From NCBI RefSeq assembly GCF_003843875.1, contig NZ_RKRF01000008.1, positions 558,001-622,000 of the forward strand: 64,000 bases of DNA, in the 5' to 3' direction. A program made the translations under genes and the position numbers. Below, in pieces: positions 8,750 to 17,418 of the stretch. This DNA is from Aquisalibacillus elongatus (lineage in GTDB: Bacteria > Bacillota > Bacilli > Bacillales > Alkalibacillaceae). The notes under the pieces were generated by a model. The model was given only the letters and a program-made list of their open reading frames with translations. It ran no database searches and was not told the DNA's origin. Each line of letters opens with the position of its first letter. The stretch's first letter is position 1.

Positions 8750-10084
8750 ATGTTTAAAAAATTAACAAACTTCTCAGACCGAATGGTTCGTCGGTACTTA
8801 CCAGACGCCTTTTTATTTGCGATCTTATTAACGATTTTAGTTTTTTTACTTGGCTTCATTTTTACCGACAGTACACCGACTAATATGGTCGCTTACTGGG
8901 GAGGAGATTTTTGGAACTTATTAGCTTTCGCCATGCAGATGTCACTCGTTGTTATCACAGGTTACGTCGTGGCGAACACACCAGTTGTGAAAAAAGCTTT
9001 ATCCGGTTTAAGCCAATTCGCGAACACACCAAGTCAAGCAGTTATGTTAGTGACGTTTGTGTCGGCTATTGCCTGTCTCATTAACTACGGTTTCGGACTG
9101 GTCGTCGGCGCATTATTTTCAATCCACGTCGTGAAACGCGTTCCAAACGTAGATTTTAGACTATTAGTTGCAAGCGCTTACAGTGGGTTCTTAGTTTGGC
9201 ATGGAGGATTATCAGGTTCCGTTCCACTCACAATCGCTTTAGAAGATCACCCACTAGTTGAAACAATGGGGACAATCCCAGTTACGGAGTCATTATTCGG
9301 TTGGTTAAATATCTTTATCGTTGTTGTATTAGTCTTAACACTTCCTTTAGTCAATTGGTTCATTATGAAAAATAGTGAAAGTCATACGAATATCGACCCA
9401 GCTATTTTAGATGCACAAACTTCATACAAGGAGCAAGCGGCAACGGTTGATCAGGCTGAACTGACACCGGCTGACCGACTCGAGCACAGTAAAATCATTG
9501 CGTATCTCGTAGGATTATTAGGGCTATCATTTATTGTTTATCATTTCGCGATTAATGGCTTTGATTTAAACATTAATATCGTAAACTTCATCTTATTGTT
9601 TGTCGGTATTTTATTCCACCAAACGCCTAGACGATTCTTAGACAGTGTTTACGATGCCGTACGAAACGCGGGAGGCATCATTATTCAGTTCCCGTTCTAT
9701 GCCGGGATTATGGGTATGATGGCAGGTTCGGGCATGTCTGTTGCCATGACCGAGTGGTTCGTAAGCATTTCCAATGAAGTGACGTTCCCAGTCTTCGCTT
9801 TCCTAAGTGCTGGTATTGTCAACTTCTTCGTTCCATCCGGCGGCGGCCAATGGGCGGTACAAGGGGATATTATGATTAATGCAGCACAAGGTTTAGGTGT
9901 TGACACGGTAAAAACAGCGATGGCAATTGCTTGGGGAGATGCTTGGACGAACATGATTCAGCCGTTCTGGGCATTACCATTACTAGCAATCGCAGGCCTT
10001 AAGGTTAAAGACATTATGGGTTTCTGTTTAATTATTTTAATGTACAGCTTTTTCCCAATTGCGATTGGTTTATTAATCTTTTAA
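8750..10084 (+). CDS. atoE: Short-chain fatty acid transporter, AtoE family
   Basis: 444-residue membrane protein with about 11 hydrophobic segments. The opening (RYLPDAFLFAILLTILVF), SAIACLINYGFGLVVGALF near residues 104-122, and NFFVPSGGGQWAVQGDIM match the AtoE short-chain fatty acid uptake family. The ribosome site AGGAGGG is eight to ten bases upstream of ATG 8750. It stands alone between the GCGCATAAA array and a shared terminator. The carried substrate (acetoacetate or butyrate-like acids) is family knowledge. Confidence 0.85.
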   Translation: MFKKLTNFSDRMVRRYLPDAFLFAILLTILVFLLGFIFTDSTPTNMVAYWGGDFWNLLAFAMQMSLVVITGYVVANTPVVKKALSGLSQFANTPSQAVMLVTFVSAIACLINYGFGLVVGALFSIHVVKRVPNVDFRLLVASAYSGFLVWHGGLSGSVPLTIALEDHPLVETMGTIPVTESLFGWLNIFIVVVLVLTLPLVNWFIMKNSESHTNIDPAILDAQTSYKEQAATVDQAELTPADRLEHSKIIAYLVGLLGLSFIVYHFAINGFDLNINIVNFILLFVGILFHQTPRRFLDSVYDAVRNAGGIIIQFPFYAGIMGMMAGSGMSVAMTEWFVSISNEVTFPVFAFLSAGIVNFFVPSGGGQWAVQGDIMINAAQGLGVDTVKTAMAIAWGDAWTNMIQPFWALPLLAIAGLKVKDIMGFCLIILMYSFFPIAIGLLIF

Positions 10085-10090
10085 ACAAAA

Positions 10091-10121
10091 AAGGGGTGAG
10101 CCTCACACGGGCTCACCCCTT
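10091..10121. terminator. Bidirectional terminator between atoE and clpP
   Basis: A 12-bp inverted repeat (AAGGGGTGAGCC and complement) with loop TCACA, flanked by an A-rich run on the left and T-rich sequence on the right. It lies between convergent atoE and clpP and can serve both. Confidence 0.85.
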
Positions 10122-10127
10122 AACATT

Positions 10128-10712
10128 TTATTTTTCCATTACTTCATCAATTAAGCCATATTCCTTCGCTTTTTCAGCTGACATGAAGTTGTCGCGATCG
10201 GTGTCACGCTCAATCACTTCATAAGGCTGACCTGTACGATCAGCAAGAATTTGGTTGATTTTCTCTCGCATTTCAACGATACGCTTAGCGTGGATTTGAA
10301 TATCAGTAGCCTGACCTTGCGTACCACCTAATGGTTGGTGAATCATGACCTCACTGTTTGGTAGACCATAACGTTTGCCTTTTTCACCAGCAGCAAGTAA
10401 AAATGCACCCATAGAAGCTGCCATACCAACGCAAATCGTTGATACATTAGGCTTAATGAATTGCATCGTATCATAAATCGCCATACCTGCTGTAATCGAG
10501 CCACCAGGTGAGTTGATGTATAATGAAATGTCCTTATCCGGATCTTCAGCTGCTAAGAAAAGCATTTGCGCAACGATGGAGTTCGCAATGTTGTCGTCAA
10601 CTGGACCACCAAGCATAATGATACGGTCCTTAAGTAAGCGTGAGTAAATATCGTAAGCACGTTCCCCGCGGTTAGTCTGTTCAATGACTGTAGGAATTAA
10701 ATTCATTCTCAA
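10128..10712 (-). CDS. clpP: ATP-dependent Clp protease proteolytic subunit
   Basis: 194-residue serine peptidase, standard ClpP length. The nucleophile Ser is in [11 protein letters not shown] (residue 98 region), the active His is in [12 protein letters not shown], and the Asp lies in the conserved [11 protein letters not shown] stretch. Fourteen subunits form the chamber that degrades proteins delivered by ClpX/ClpC. A CtsR operator overlaps its predicted promoter, so heat-shock control is expected. The nearby tRNA-Arg gene is where the genomic island is inserted. Confidence 0.97.
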   Translation of the reverse strand: MRMNLIPTVIEQTNRGERAYDIYSRLLKDRIIMLGGPVDDNIANSIVAQMLFLAAEDPDKDISLYINSPGGSITAGMAIYDTMQFIKPNVSTICVGMAASMGAFLLAAGEKGKRYGLPNSEVMIHQPLGGTQGQATDIQIHAKRIVEMREKINQILADRTGQPYEVIERDTDRDNFMSAEKAKEYGLIDEVMEK

Positions 10713-10752
10713 TTTCCTCCTTTTACAACTTCAAATTATGTCTTCACTTAAT

Positions 10753-10782
10753 ATCTTACTCGTTTGGTCAATAAAGGTCAAA
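10753..10782 (-). promoter_or_regulatory. clpP promoter with overlapping CtsR box
   Basis: The direct heptad repeat GGTCAATAAAGGTCAAA at 10766-10782 fits the CtsR operator. On the minus strand a -35 TTGACC (10781-10776) and -10 TAAGAT (10758-10753) are 17 bp apart, so the operator covers the -35 element. This explains class III heat-shock control of clpP. Confidence 0.8.
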
Positions 10783-10884
10783 CAAAAAACTTACCAACTT
10801 TAACACTTTCAATTTTCCCATATAAATATGAAAATAAACGTCTGAAAATGCCAATCCAATCAAAAATCTCAACCAATTGCATAC

Positions 10885-10913
10885 TTGAATTATATCGAAA
10901 CTAGAAGTATAAT
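10885..10913 (+). promoter_or_regulatory. Promoter of the tRNA-Arg gene
   Basis: TTGAAT (10885-10890) and a perfect TATAAT (10908-10913) separated by 17 bp, with the tRNA beginning 23 bp downstream. Confidence 0.7.
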
Positions 10914-10936
10914 TACAAATGCATTTATTGCTACAT

Positions 10937-11008
10937 GCCCTCGTGGTGTAACGGATAACACATGAGATTCCGGTTCTCACGATGGGGGTTCGATTCCCTC
11001 CGAGGGCG
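10937..11008 (+). tRNA. tRNA-Arg (anticodon CCG)
   Basis: A 72-nt cloverleaf: acceptor stem GCCCTCG/CGAGGGC, D arm GTGT/ACAC, anticodon stem TGAGA/TCTCA around loop TTCCGGT (anticodon CCG, reading CGG), T arm GGGGG/CCCTC around TTCGATT, discriminator G. CCA is not encoded. The island integrase lies just downstream, and the last 63 bases of the gene plus two more are repeated at the far end of the island. Confidence 0.95.
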
Positions 11009-11010
11009 TT
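10946..11010 (+). repeat. Left attachment site (attL) inside tRNA-Arg
   Basis: 65 bp from GTGTAACGG to GGGCGTT, identical to 38162-38226. It covers the D arm through the 3' end of the tRNA, so insertion leaves an intact tRNA on the left. Confidence 0.9.
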
Positions 11011-11125
11011 ACCTAAACCCACGTCATGACTGCTTTCGAGACGTTTGAATACATTCGAAAGCACCCCGAAAACCCGACTATATAATTTTTGAAAATAACA
11101 CGAAGTACTAACACGTGCTCCTTTT

Positions 11126-11142
11126 TTTCTACTTGCATTTCG
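11126..11142 (-). repeat. Left copy of a 17-bp motif inverted at the two island ends (putative integrase arm site)
   Basis: The minus strand reads CGAAATGCAAGTAGAAA, identical to the plus strand at 38067-38083. A looser copy (CGAAAAAATGCAAGTGAGAAA) overlaps the integrase start at 11168. Position just inside both att sites suggests arm-type binding sites for the integrase; this is inferred. Confidence 0.6.
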
Positions 11143-11164
11143 CGTTTGAAAGGAGAAAATTTTT

Positions 11165-12196
11165 ATGCGAAAAAATGCAAGTGAGAAAAATTCCAATAAC
11201 AAACAGAGCCGTCGAAAAAATCGAATGCAACTTGACGATTCGGCCCTCGAAGCAGTTAAGCAATTAGAAGTTAAAAAAGAGGGGATTGAACGAAAGCAAT
11301 TACCATTAGAAAGTGCTATCGAAGCTTTTCTAGACTATTGTGAACTTAAAGGACTAAGATATGATACTTTAAAATATTATACAAAAGAGTTAAAACAATT
11401 TAGATTTCATTTAATTGACTTAGGTATAACTGAACCAATTGAAAATGATTTGGTTGACTTAACTCAGAATCATATATATGAAGTTATTCGATTTATGAAG
11501 CAAAAGAGTTATGCAGTTAGTACGATTAATACTAGATTAATTGCGATAAAAGCACTATTAAACTGGGCTGTTGAACGTTCTTATATTTCTGAGTCGCCTG
11601 CCAAAAATGTAAAACAACTCCGTAAACGTCAAGAGGTTGGGCCAACTTTTAGCCAAAATCAATTAAGAAAACTATTAGCTGCTCCAGATTTACACACTTT
11701 CCCTGGTTTTCGTGACGTCTGTATAATGACGACATTATCTGATACTGGATGTAGAGCTGGTGAATTAGTCGCATTGAAGCTTACAGATGTTGATTTAGTT
11801 GAGGGTACTATCTTGTTTAGGATTAATAAGAACGGAAATCCTAGGAGAATACCTATGAGTAAACGCTTGAACAAGTTACTGAGTATATGGATTAAAGAAA
11901 TAAGAGGGCAGAGTGATAATGATTGTTTGTTTATATCTGTAGATGGTGGCTCGATTAGTAACCGTTTGTTACAACAACAAATAAAGCATTACAGTCGAAA
12001 GACTGGTGTGGAAAGGGAAGTTAGTGCTTCACCTCACGCGTTTCGAAGAACATTTGCAAGGAACAAAATTGCAGCAGGTGTTAATATCTTTGTCGTTCAG
12101 CAGTATTTGGGTCATTCATCGCTTGATATGTTAAAACGATACGTAGCAATTTATGGTCCAGATTTAAAAGAATCAATAGAAAAAGGAATTGATTAA
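11165..12196 (+). CDS. Tyrosine recombinase / island integrase
   Basis: 343-residue site-specific recombinase. Residues about 45-145 form the SAM-like core-binding domain (FLDYCELKGLRYDTLKYYTKEL). The catalytic domain shows the first Arg in DTGCRAGELVALKL, the box II segment HAFRRTFA, and GHSSLDMLKRYVAIY with the nucleophilic Tyr near the C-terminus. GAAAGGAG precedes the ATG. Located directly next to attL, it is the obvious enzyme for integration of this island at tRNA-Arg. No excisionase gene was recognised nearby. Confidence 0.92.
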   Translation: MRKNASEKNSNNKQSRRKNRMQLDDSALEAVKQLEVKKEGIERKQLPLESAIEAFLDYCELKGLRYDTLKYYTKELKQFRFHLIDLGITEPIENDLVDLTQNHIYEVIRFMKQKSYAVSTINTRLIAIKALLNWAVERSYISESPAKNVKQLRKRQEVGPTFSQNQLRKLLAAPDLHTFPGFRDVCIMTTLSDTGCRAGELVALKLTDVDLVEGTILFRINKNGNPRRIPMSKRLNKLLSIWIKEIRGQSDNDCLFISVDGGSISNRLLQQQIKHYSRKTGVEREVSASPHAFRRTFARNKIAAGVNIFVVQQYLGHSSLDMLKRYVAIYGPDLKESIEKGID

Positions 12197-12211
12197 AAAT
12201 TTTTGGAGAAA

Positions 12212-12240
12212 AAATGAGAAGCCTCAAAGGCTTCTCATTT
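12212..12240. terminator. Bidirectional terminator between integrase and next gene
   Basis: Stem AAATGAGAAGCCT and its complement with a 3-base loop, flanked by A-rich and T-rich runs. It sits between convergent genes and overlaps the last bases of the minus-strand gene. Confidence 0.8.
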
Positions 12241-12895
12241 ATGATACATCAAATTGGTTGAGTATATCATCAGCTGTATCGATATTATCATTTTTATTAT
12301 TCAATAAAATTTCCTTAACTTCATTCTTCGATTTTCCTTGTTTGAATAGGTTTTTTATTTGTTTGAATTTATCACACAACATATTTAATTCAGCAAAATT
12401 ATAGACTGTGATTAACATACCAGCTGCTATTTCTTTATTCTTTTCTAAATAGCAAAAGGCTATTTCACAATTATCAATTAAAAATATGGTTTCTTTACTA
12501 AGTGTTTCTGTATTGTTCTGTTTAGAATGATTTTGATACAAACCTTTTGTAAATTTATATTCTATTGAACCAGAGCGATTAGAAGAAAAGTGTTCATTAT
12601 TATTATCCGAAAAATATTTTTTTATATCATGAAATTGTTTTTCAATAATTTTATCGTCTGGTGTGACATAGTAATATTTGGGTCTAAAACTATCAGTATT
12701 CTGAATAATGTACCAACAACCTGGTTCTAAATCAAAGATTGCTAATCCATTCCGACAAGCAGTAAATTTCCCTTCACTTGGTTCTAAGTAACCTGTGTAA
12801 ATTCCCTTGTCATTTTTAAAGTTAAATCCTTTGAATTTTTTAACAAATCCACTTTCTTTAAATCTTTCTTTCCATTTCATTTTATATATTGCCAT
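12239..12895 (-). CDS. Hypothetical island protein (218 aa)
   Basis: I do not recognise this protein. It has no signal peptide or clear membrane helix, is lysine/asparagine-rich, and has an aromatic N-terminal half (CWYIIQNTDSFRPKYYYV about residues 61-78) followed by a helical C-terminal half (LNMLCDKFKQIKNLFKQGKSKNEVKEIL). AAGGAAG lies at proper distance before the ATG at 12895. It follows another minus-strand gene by about 50 bp, so the two probably form a transcription unit transcribed towards the integrase, where island control or accessory genes are often found. Confidence 0.6.
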   Translation of the reverse strand: MAIYKMKWKERFKESGFVKKFKGFNFKNDKGIYTGYLEPSEGKFTACRNGLAIFDLEPGCWYIIQNTDSFRPKYYYVTPDDKIIEKQFHDIKKYFSDNNNEHFSSNRSGSIEYKFTKGLYQNHSKQNNTETLSKETIFLIDNCEIAFCYLEKNKEIAAGMLITVYNFAELNMLCDKFKQIKNLFKQGKSKNEVKEILLNNKNDNIDTADDILNQFDVS

Positions 12896-12945
12896 ATTAG
12901 TCTTCCTTTCTATGTAATATTTTTAATAATTTACAAAAAATCTTT

Positions 12946-13383
12946 TTAATATGTATAACCGTTTTCTTCGTTTAGTTCAGAGTAATATTCCAAAGCTTTA
13001 ATTTCATTATCCGAAAGTATTTCGTTTATATAAGGGTTATTAATCATTGATTTTGTGTCACTACAATTGTTCCAATATTCAATTTCCTCTTTTAGTTCTA
13101 TTTCCTCTGCTTCTTGAATTGCTTCCACTTGTTCATCTATGTACATTTCCCATTGACATTTTTCGCAAAAATCGTGCATTGAATTTATACTCTCTGAACA
13201 TTCTTGGCACCCATAGATTTTTTGTTTTGTTTCTTTTGAAACATCATTTCTAACCTGGGATGTTGATGTATTTATCTCATTGATGAATTCTTCAAATTGT
13301 TTATTGAAATCTTCGAGTATATGTAAGATTTCTTCCTCCTTTCTCGATTCGTTGTACTGACTGTGACATGATGGGTTATTCAT
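12946..13383 (-). CDS. Hypothetical acidic protein with a four-cysteine zinc-binding-like motif
   Basis: 145 residues, strongly acidic. The centre has CQECSESINSMHDFCEKCQW, two CxxC pairs 11 residues apart, which looks like a small zinc ribbon. The N-terminus carries a predicted helical, Glu-rich stretch. AGAAAGGATG precedes ATG 13383. It is upstream of the 218-aa gene in the same direction. No function can be assigned; a regulatory or adaptor role is a guess from size and motif. Confidence 0.6.
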   Translation of the reverse strand: MNNPSCHSQYNESRKEEEILHILEDFNKQFEEFINEINTSTSQVRNDVSKETKQKIYGCQECSESINSMHDFCEKCQWEMYIDEQVEAIQEAEEIELKEEIEYWNNCSDTKSMINNPYINEILSDNEIKALEYYSELNEENGYTY

Positions 13384-13878
13384 TTTACATTCATCCTTTC
13401 TAAAAATTTATTAGTTGAATAATTGCTCTATAATAATCGTATCAATTCAAAAGAAATTTTGGGAAAAATCGCAATTTAATTTTTGAGAATTTTTTATAAG
13501 TGGACATGAACGTTGTTAAATCAACATTTATCAGTAAAATTAATAACTTTTATTTAAGTAGTGTAATTTTAAATTGATGCCATCGTCATTAGACCAATGT
13601 AAATCTTTTAGAAGGCTAGTTCTATATATCTAGGATGGAATATTTATCGATGATATATTTTTGTTCAATTATGCAGATTTTATGTTATTTCTTATTCTCC
13701 ACCTGATTAATCACTTTCATTTGTTAGGTGCATCGGTATTTATTTTTCTTTAGGCTTATTAGAATAAATTATGTTAGATAAAGTCAAATCATGTAGGAAT
13801 ATTCAGACTATTGTTGATGCTTACTATATAATTGGATATAATTAACAATACAACAATTTAATGAATGGGGTTTTTGCA
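13384..13878. other. AT-rich divergent intergenic region
   Basis: About 490 bp without a credible gene, between the minus-strand zinc-motif gene and the plus-strand nuclease-like gene. Two TATAAT-like hexamers occur at about 13825-13842 upstream of the latter, but no -35 with clean spacing stands out. Otherwise I see nothing structured in it. Confidence 0.5.
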
Positions 13879-15342
13879 ATGAGTGTAGACGTTTATTTTT
13901 CTGACTTTTTTAATATTGAAGCAAAAGTGATTGAGGATTATGGAGCATTTGACGTCTCATTGATTAATGACTTTCCACTATTTATTGACCCTTTCCTGCT
14001 CTTTAATAGTAGAAAAACGGAGTATCAAGAATTACATGAGGGCATGATTAAATACCTTAAATTCTTAAGGGATAAAGCGCAAGAGAAAAAGATATCTCCT
14101 GGACTTTTGAAGGCCTGGTTTATGTTTCCTGAAATTAAGCAAAACTGGCTCGGCTTTTCTAAGAGTGGTAATGGAGGCAATGGTTTAGGTGAAGATTTCG
14201 CACAAGCATTATACTCCAATTTAAATAATGTACTTTCAAATTTCGGAGAAGAAAAAGTAACAGAGAGTAGCCATCTGGAAAAGCTTTGTATAATTAAAGA
14301 AAAGGTGGGGAAAGACAGTATAAGTGATTTTACTACAAGGTTGATTCATGAATATTTACTGAAGTATACTCAAACGTTTGCTTTAAAACACTTGGAAAAA
14401 GAGTATGTTAAAAAGGTTTCAGTAAATAATGTTAGGTTTAACTATAGAACTGAAACATGGGAGAGTGATACTTTTCAATTGCCTTTTATTAAAGGTGATT
14501 ATGTGCTGTTATCACCAGTTGATATCTTAACTAAGGACGAAACATGGATAAATAAAATAGATATGGTAAAGGATTTTTCTCTAATTCCTGAGAGTTTTGA
14601 TAACGAACAATTAAGGTTCCAAGTTAATAATTATTTTATGTCTATACTCCCCAAAAAACCTTCACAAAAAGACAGAAGTCTTGCTGTCAGTCGAGTTATA
14701 GCTGAGTATCCAGAATTTGTGGATTATTATATCAAATATAAGGAAGAACGAGGGGATGAGGCTGAAGAATCTAGTATTGAAAAGGTGAAAGAATCCTCTA
14801 GTTTTTATGTTGAAAATTTCAAATATCTTATTACATTGCTCGATAAAGAGACAGAGTTCTATCAAACGAAGGACGACACAATTGAAGAATCATTGAAAAG
14901 AGTCATGTTCATGAAGAACGTAATTGAAAACAACGATGGATATCGTATATTCTATTCCAAAGGAAAGCCAATAAAAAAAGAAGACGACCTTCAAATTTTA
15001 TATAGGTTAACATGGTTTGCAACTGAATCAGATGTCAATAGGGAAGTAAATAATGGGCGAGGTCCAGTTGATTACAAAATATCCAGAGGCAATAAAGATA
15101 AGACGTTAATTGAATTTAAGTTAGCCAGTAATTCACAACTAAAGAGAAACCTTAAAAAACAAGTGGAGGTATATGAGAAGGCTAACGTTACAAAAAAATC
15201 AATAAAAGTTATTCTTTATTTTTCTGAACAAGAACTGGGTAGGGTAAATAGAATTCTGAGTGAGTTAAAGTTATCAGGTGAGGAGAATATTATACTTATA
15301 GATGCTAGAAATGATAATAAACCGTCTGCTTCTACAGCCTAG
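13879..15342 (+). CDS. Putative PD-(D/E)XK nuclease-like island protein
   Basis: 487 residues from ATG 13879, preceded by GGGG at 8-base spacing; an ATG at 13861 has no ribosome site. The N-terminal half (FFNIEAKVIEDYGAFDVSLI, then DFPLFIDPFLLF) is not a domain I can name. Near the C-terminus, GPVDYKISRG and then TLIEFKLAS give the D(x13)ExK pattern of restriction-endonuclease-like folds (Asp398, Glu412, Lys414). A helical segment of charged residues follows. A nuclease role in defence is inferred from this motif and from the neighbourhood. It is a single-gene unit. Confidence 0.65.
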   Translation: MSVDVYFSDFFNIEAKVIEDYGAFDVSLINDFPLFIDPFLLFNSRKTEYQELHEGMIKYLKFLRDKAQEKKISPGLLKAWFMFPEIKQNWLGFSKSGNGGNGLGEDFAQALYSNLNNVLSNFGEEKVTESSHLEKLCIIKEKVGKDSISDFTTRLIHEYLLKYTQTFALKHLEKEYVKKVSVNNVRFNYRTETWESDTFQLPFIKGDYVLLSPVDILTKDETWINKIDMVKDFSLIPESFDNEQLRFQVNNYFMSILPKKPSQKDRSLAVSRVIAEYPEFVDYYIKYKEERGDEAEESSIEKVKESSSFYVENFKYLITLLDKETEFYQTKDDTIEESLKRVMFMKNVIENNDGYRIFYSKGKPIKKEDDLQILYRLTWFATESDVNREVNNGRGPVDYKISRGNKDKTLIEFKLASNSQLKRNLKKQVEVYEKANVTKKSIKVILYFSEQELGRVNRILSELKLSGEENIILIDARNDNKPSASTA

Positions 15343-15741
15343 ATAGTATCCAACTACACATCCTCTGAGTAATGTTTTAGTAGCTTTATACGGTAACACA
15401 ATTGACCAAATATAACTTAGGTCATAGGTTGATTAAACACATCAAATGATTGTGTTTGCATTGCATAATGAAATTAAATAGTGTTTTTTTAATTCAGAGA
15501 AATTATCAATTGCTACTACTAACATTAATGTGAAGTCTAGGGGAACATTTCGTTTTTTAATAATCATTACTGAATCCTTTAGTCTTGAACTTATTATATA
15601 ATCTTACTGATAAACACAATCAGAAGAAAATGTGATAAAAGATATTTGAGGAAATATCCAATAATTTAATTAATAGTGTGTATTTATTTTAATTCAAAGT
15701 TAACCAACGTATTTATATAATTTCATATTAAGCTAATGTGC

Positions 15742-15770
15742 ACGTTAATCCAGGGAGGATTAACGTTTTT
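15742..15770 (+). terminator. Intrinsic terminator far downstream of the nuclease-like gene
   Basis: Perfect 10-bp stem ACGTTAATCC/GGATTAACGT with loop AGGGA, followed by a T run. It is 400 bp after the last stop codon, so the transcript either has a long 3' region or contains a small RNA. I see no gene in 15343-15741. Confidence 0.8.
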
Positions 15771-16029
15771 TATTTTATTTTAATTAAGGGTGGATTATTG
15801 TATAAGGCATTTTCTGAACTTTACTTTTAAGTCAGTCAAATAATTAAAGTGAATCGAAACTCAAAAAAAGTTTAAATATATGTAAATAGCAGCAAATTGT
15901 TGTGGAAAAGTTTATTAAACATTTTAATTACATAGATTGAAAAATTTAAAATTTTTGGGAAGGTATTTTGATTTTATTTCGAAATAGTATTAATAGAGTT
16001 GAAAAAATGAATAATTATTTTATTAGCAA

Positions 16030-16340
16030 AGACGAAAAAAAGTATCCGGGGGTTTACACGTCTATCCTGCGGCCACGACTCACCCTCGTGGAGTAGCCCG
16101 TTAGAGGGGCGGGACACTCCCAGAGTGTCTTTTTGTTTACTAAACAATCTGAACACACACCCCGTGCCTGTTGCGAAAGCAAGGTAGGTGAAAACATACG
16201 CTGTGGTAGCGTAGTCGGTAAAGCAGGACCTGGGCGACTTGTTGAAAAAACGGTGTTTTCATTTGATGGAGCGAACGACCGAGCTAAAAATTTCGGTAAA
16301 TGCACATTCTACCCTCGAAAAAGGGGGTAGTCTGTCACTT
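16030..16340 (+). ncRNA. Candidate large structured non-coding RNA, family not recognised
   Basis: A GC-rich block of about 310 nt in very AT-rich, gene-free DNA. It contains many stable hairpins: CACGA/TCGTG (16074-16090), GACACTC/GAGTGTC (16113-16129), CCTGTTGC with GAAA loop (16168-16187), TACGCT/AGCGTA (16197-16213), CAG/CTG within GTCG/CGAC, ACCGA/TTCGGT, and CTACCC/GGGTAG (about 16310-16330). GTGAAAACA (16189) can pair with TGTTTTCAT (16254) to enclose a multi-branch domain. A possible promoter TTGAAA-16 bp-TATTAG lies at 15999-16026. Frames through it have no start signals. The orientation is probable, not certain. Confidence 0.55.
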
Positions 16341-16537
16341 CACTCCCTTCGCAAAAATGTTGTTACCAACCCATTTCGCTTTGCTCAATTCAATGTTATT
16401 AGCAATTGATTTTTCATAAACGATTGGGTTATAACATTGATAGTTATAACATTAACTAATATTAAACTAGAAAAGCAAAACAAATAATTATTAAATTTAT
16501 TTAGTATGGTAAGTAAATTCAACTAAAAAAATTATGT

Positions 16538-17028
16538 TTACAACATTACCCTTAAGAGTTTGTAATTAAGTTCAGCAGCTTTTTTACCACCATATCGTCC
16601 TTCAGTATTAACTAAGAAAGTTGTATCAATTTGTTTATTATTACCTTTAATTGAATAATACTCAATTTCTTCATATGCAACATTTTCTAGCCATGTTATA
16701 TAGAAACATTCAGGTGGATAGGTTTTTAATAAATCAGCTACATAACAATTCACATTATTAGGTGTTTGTCCACTATTAATAATATTAAGGTAATCGTGTG
16801 TTCTTCTTCTGAAATTGCCTGCTTTACCAATGTAAATTTCTATAGGCTCCATGTGTTTTGGAACTTCATTCATATTTGGGTGATTAATTATATTATATAC
16901 TGAACATATCTTGTTGGAAGGGCAGAAATAATATATGCTGCGCTATTATTGGTTAATTCTGAATAACTATGTTCACAAACGTTAAATACTGGTAATAAAA
17001 AACCTGGAGTCGGAAAGTTAACAGCCAT
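16538..17028 (-). pseudogene. GIY-YIG-like protein gene, apparently frameshifted
   Basis: A short frame from ATG 17028 (MAVNFPTPGFLLPVF, 46 residues) ends at 16888, and the downstream part continues in another frame to 16538. The second part has IEIYIGKAGNFRRRTHDY, the YIG-type motif with its catalytic Arg context, near residue 25 of that piece, and the shift falls in the run TATATAATATAATTAA. Joined, the protein would be about 160 residues. An intact reading from ATG 16873 (111 aa) is possible but would lack the GIY strand. An island nuclease gene in decay is the best reading; a sequencing error is the alternative. Confidence 0.45.
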
Positions 17029-17260
17029 ATTTAATATCCTCTCACAATGAGATTTGATTTCTTACCATGATAGTTTGAACAAAGTTATAAATATTATCAT
17101 TGGAAATTTATAGATATTTTAATGCCAATAATTAACAACAACACTTCAAAACTGAAGTGCTGTAAGTTAGTCTATTAGTTTAGAATGGTTATTTTGAATT
17201 TTCATTATAAAAATGTAGTTTCTGAGTCATTTTTCTGACCATTGTGTTAATAACAAATAA

Positions 17261-17290
17261 AAAAGAAGCCTTTATTCGACTTCTTTTTTC
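17261..17290. terminator. Terminator-like hairpin downstream of mazF
   Basis: AAAAGAAG and CTTCTTTT around an 11-base loop, with A and T runs on both sides. It lies 130 bp downstream of the minus-strand mazF-like gene and could stop transcription in either direction. Confidence 0.6.
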
Positions 17291-17418
17291 AATATTGTTA
17301 TCTATGTGAACTCTATCGAGAGAAGTGAATTTAGAAGAACAAGTCAACTCAATTGCATTTCTTTCTTTTTTCTTATTTCATTCCTTCTTTTTCTTCAATT
17401 CAATGAAAACTTCTCATT

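Noticed and set aside
16054..16330. Protein-coding frames on both strands in the GC-rich block
   Set aside because: They overlap each other, lack ribosome sites and exist because GC-rich DNA has few stops; the block looks like structured RNA.
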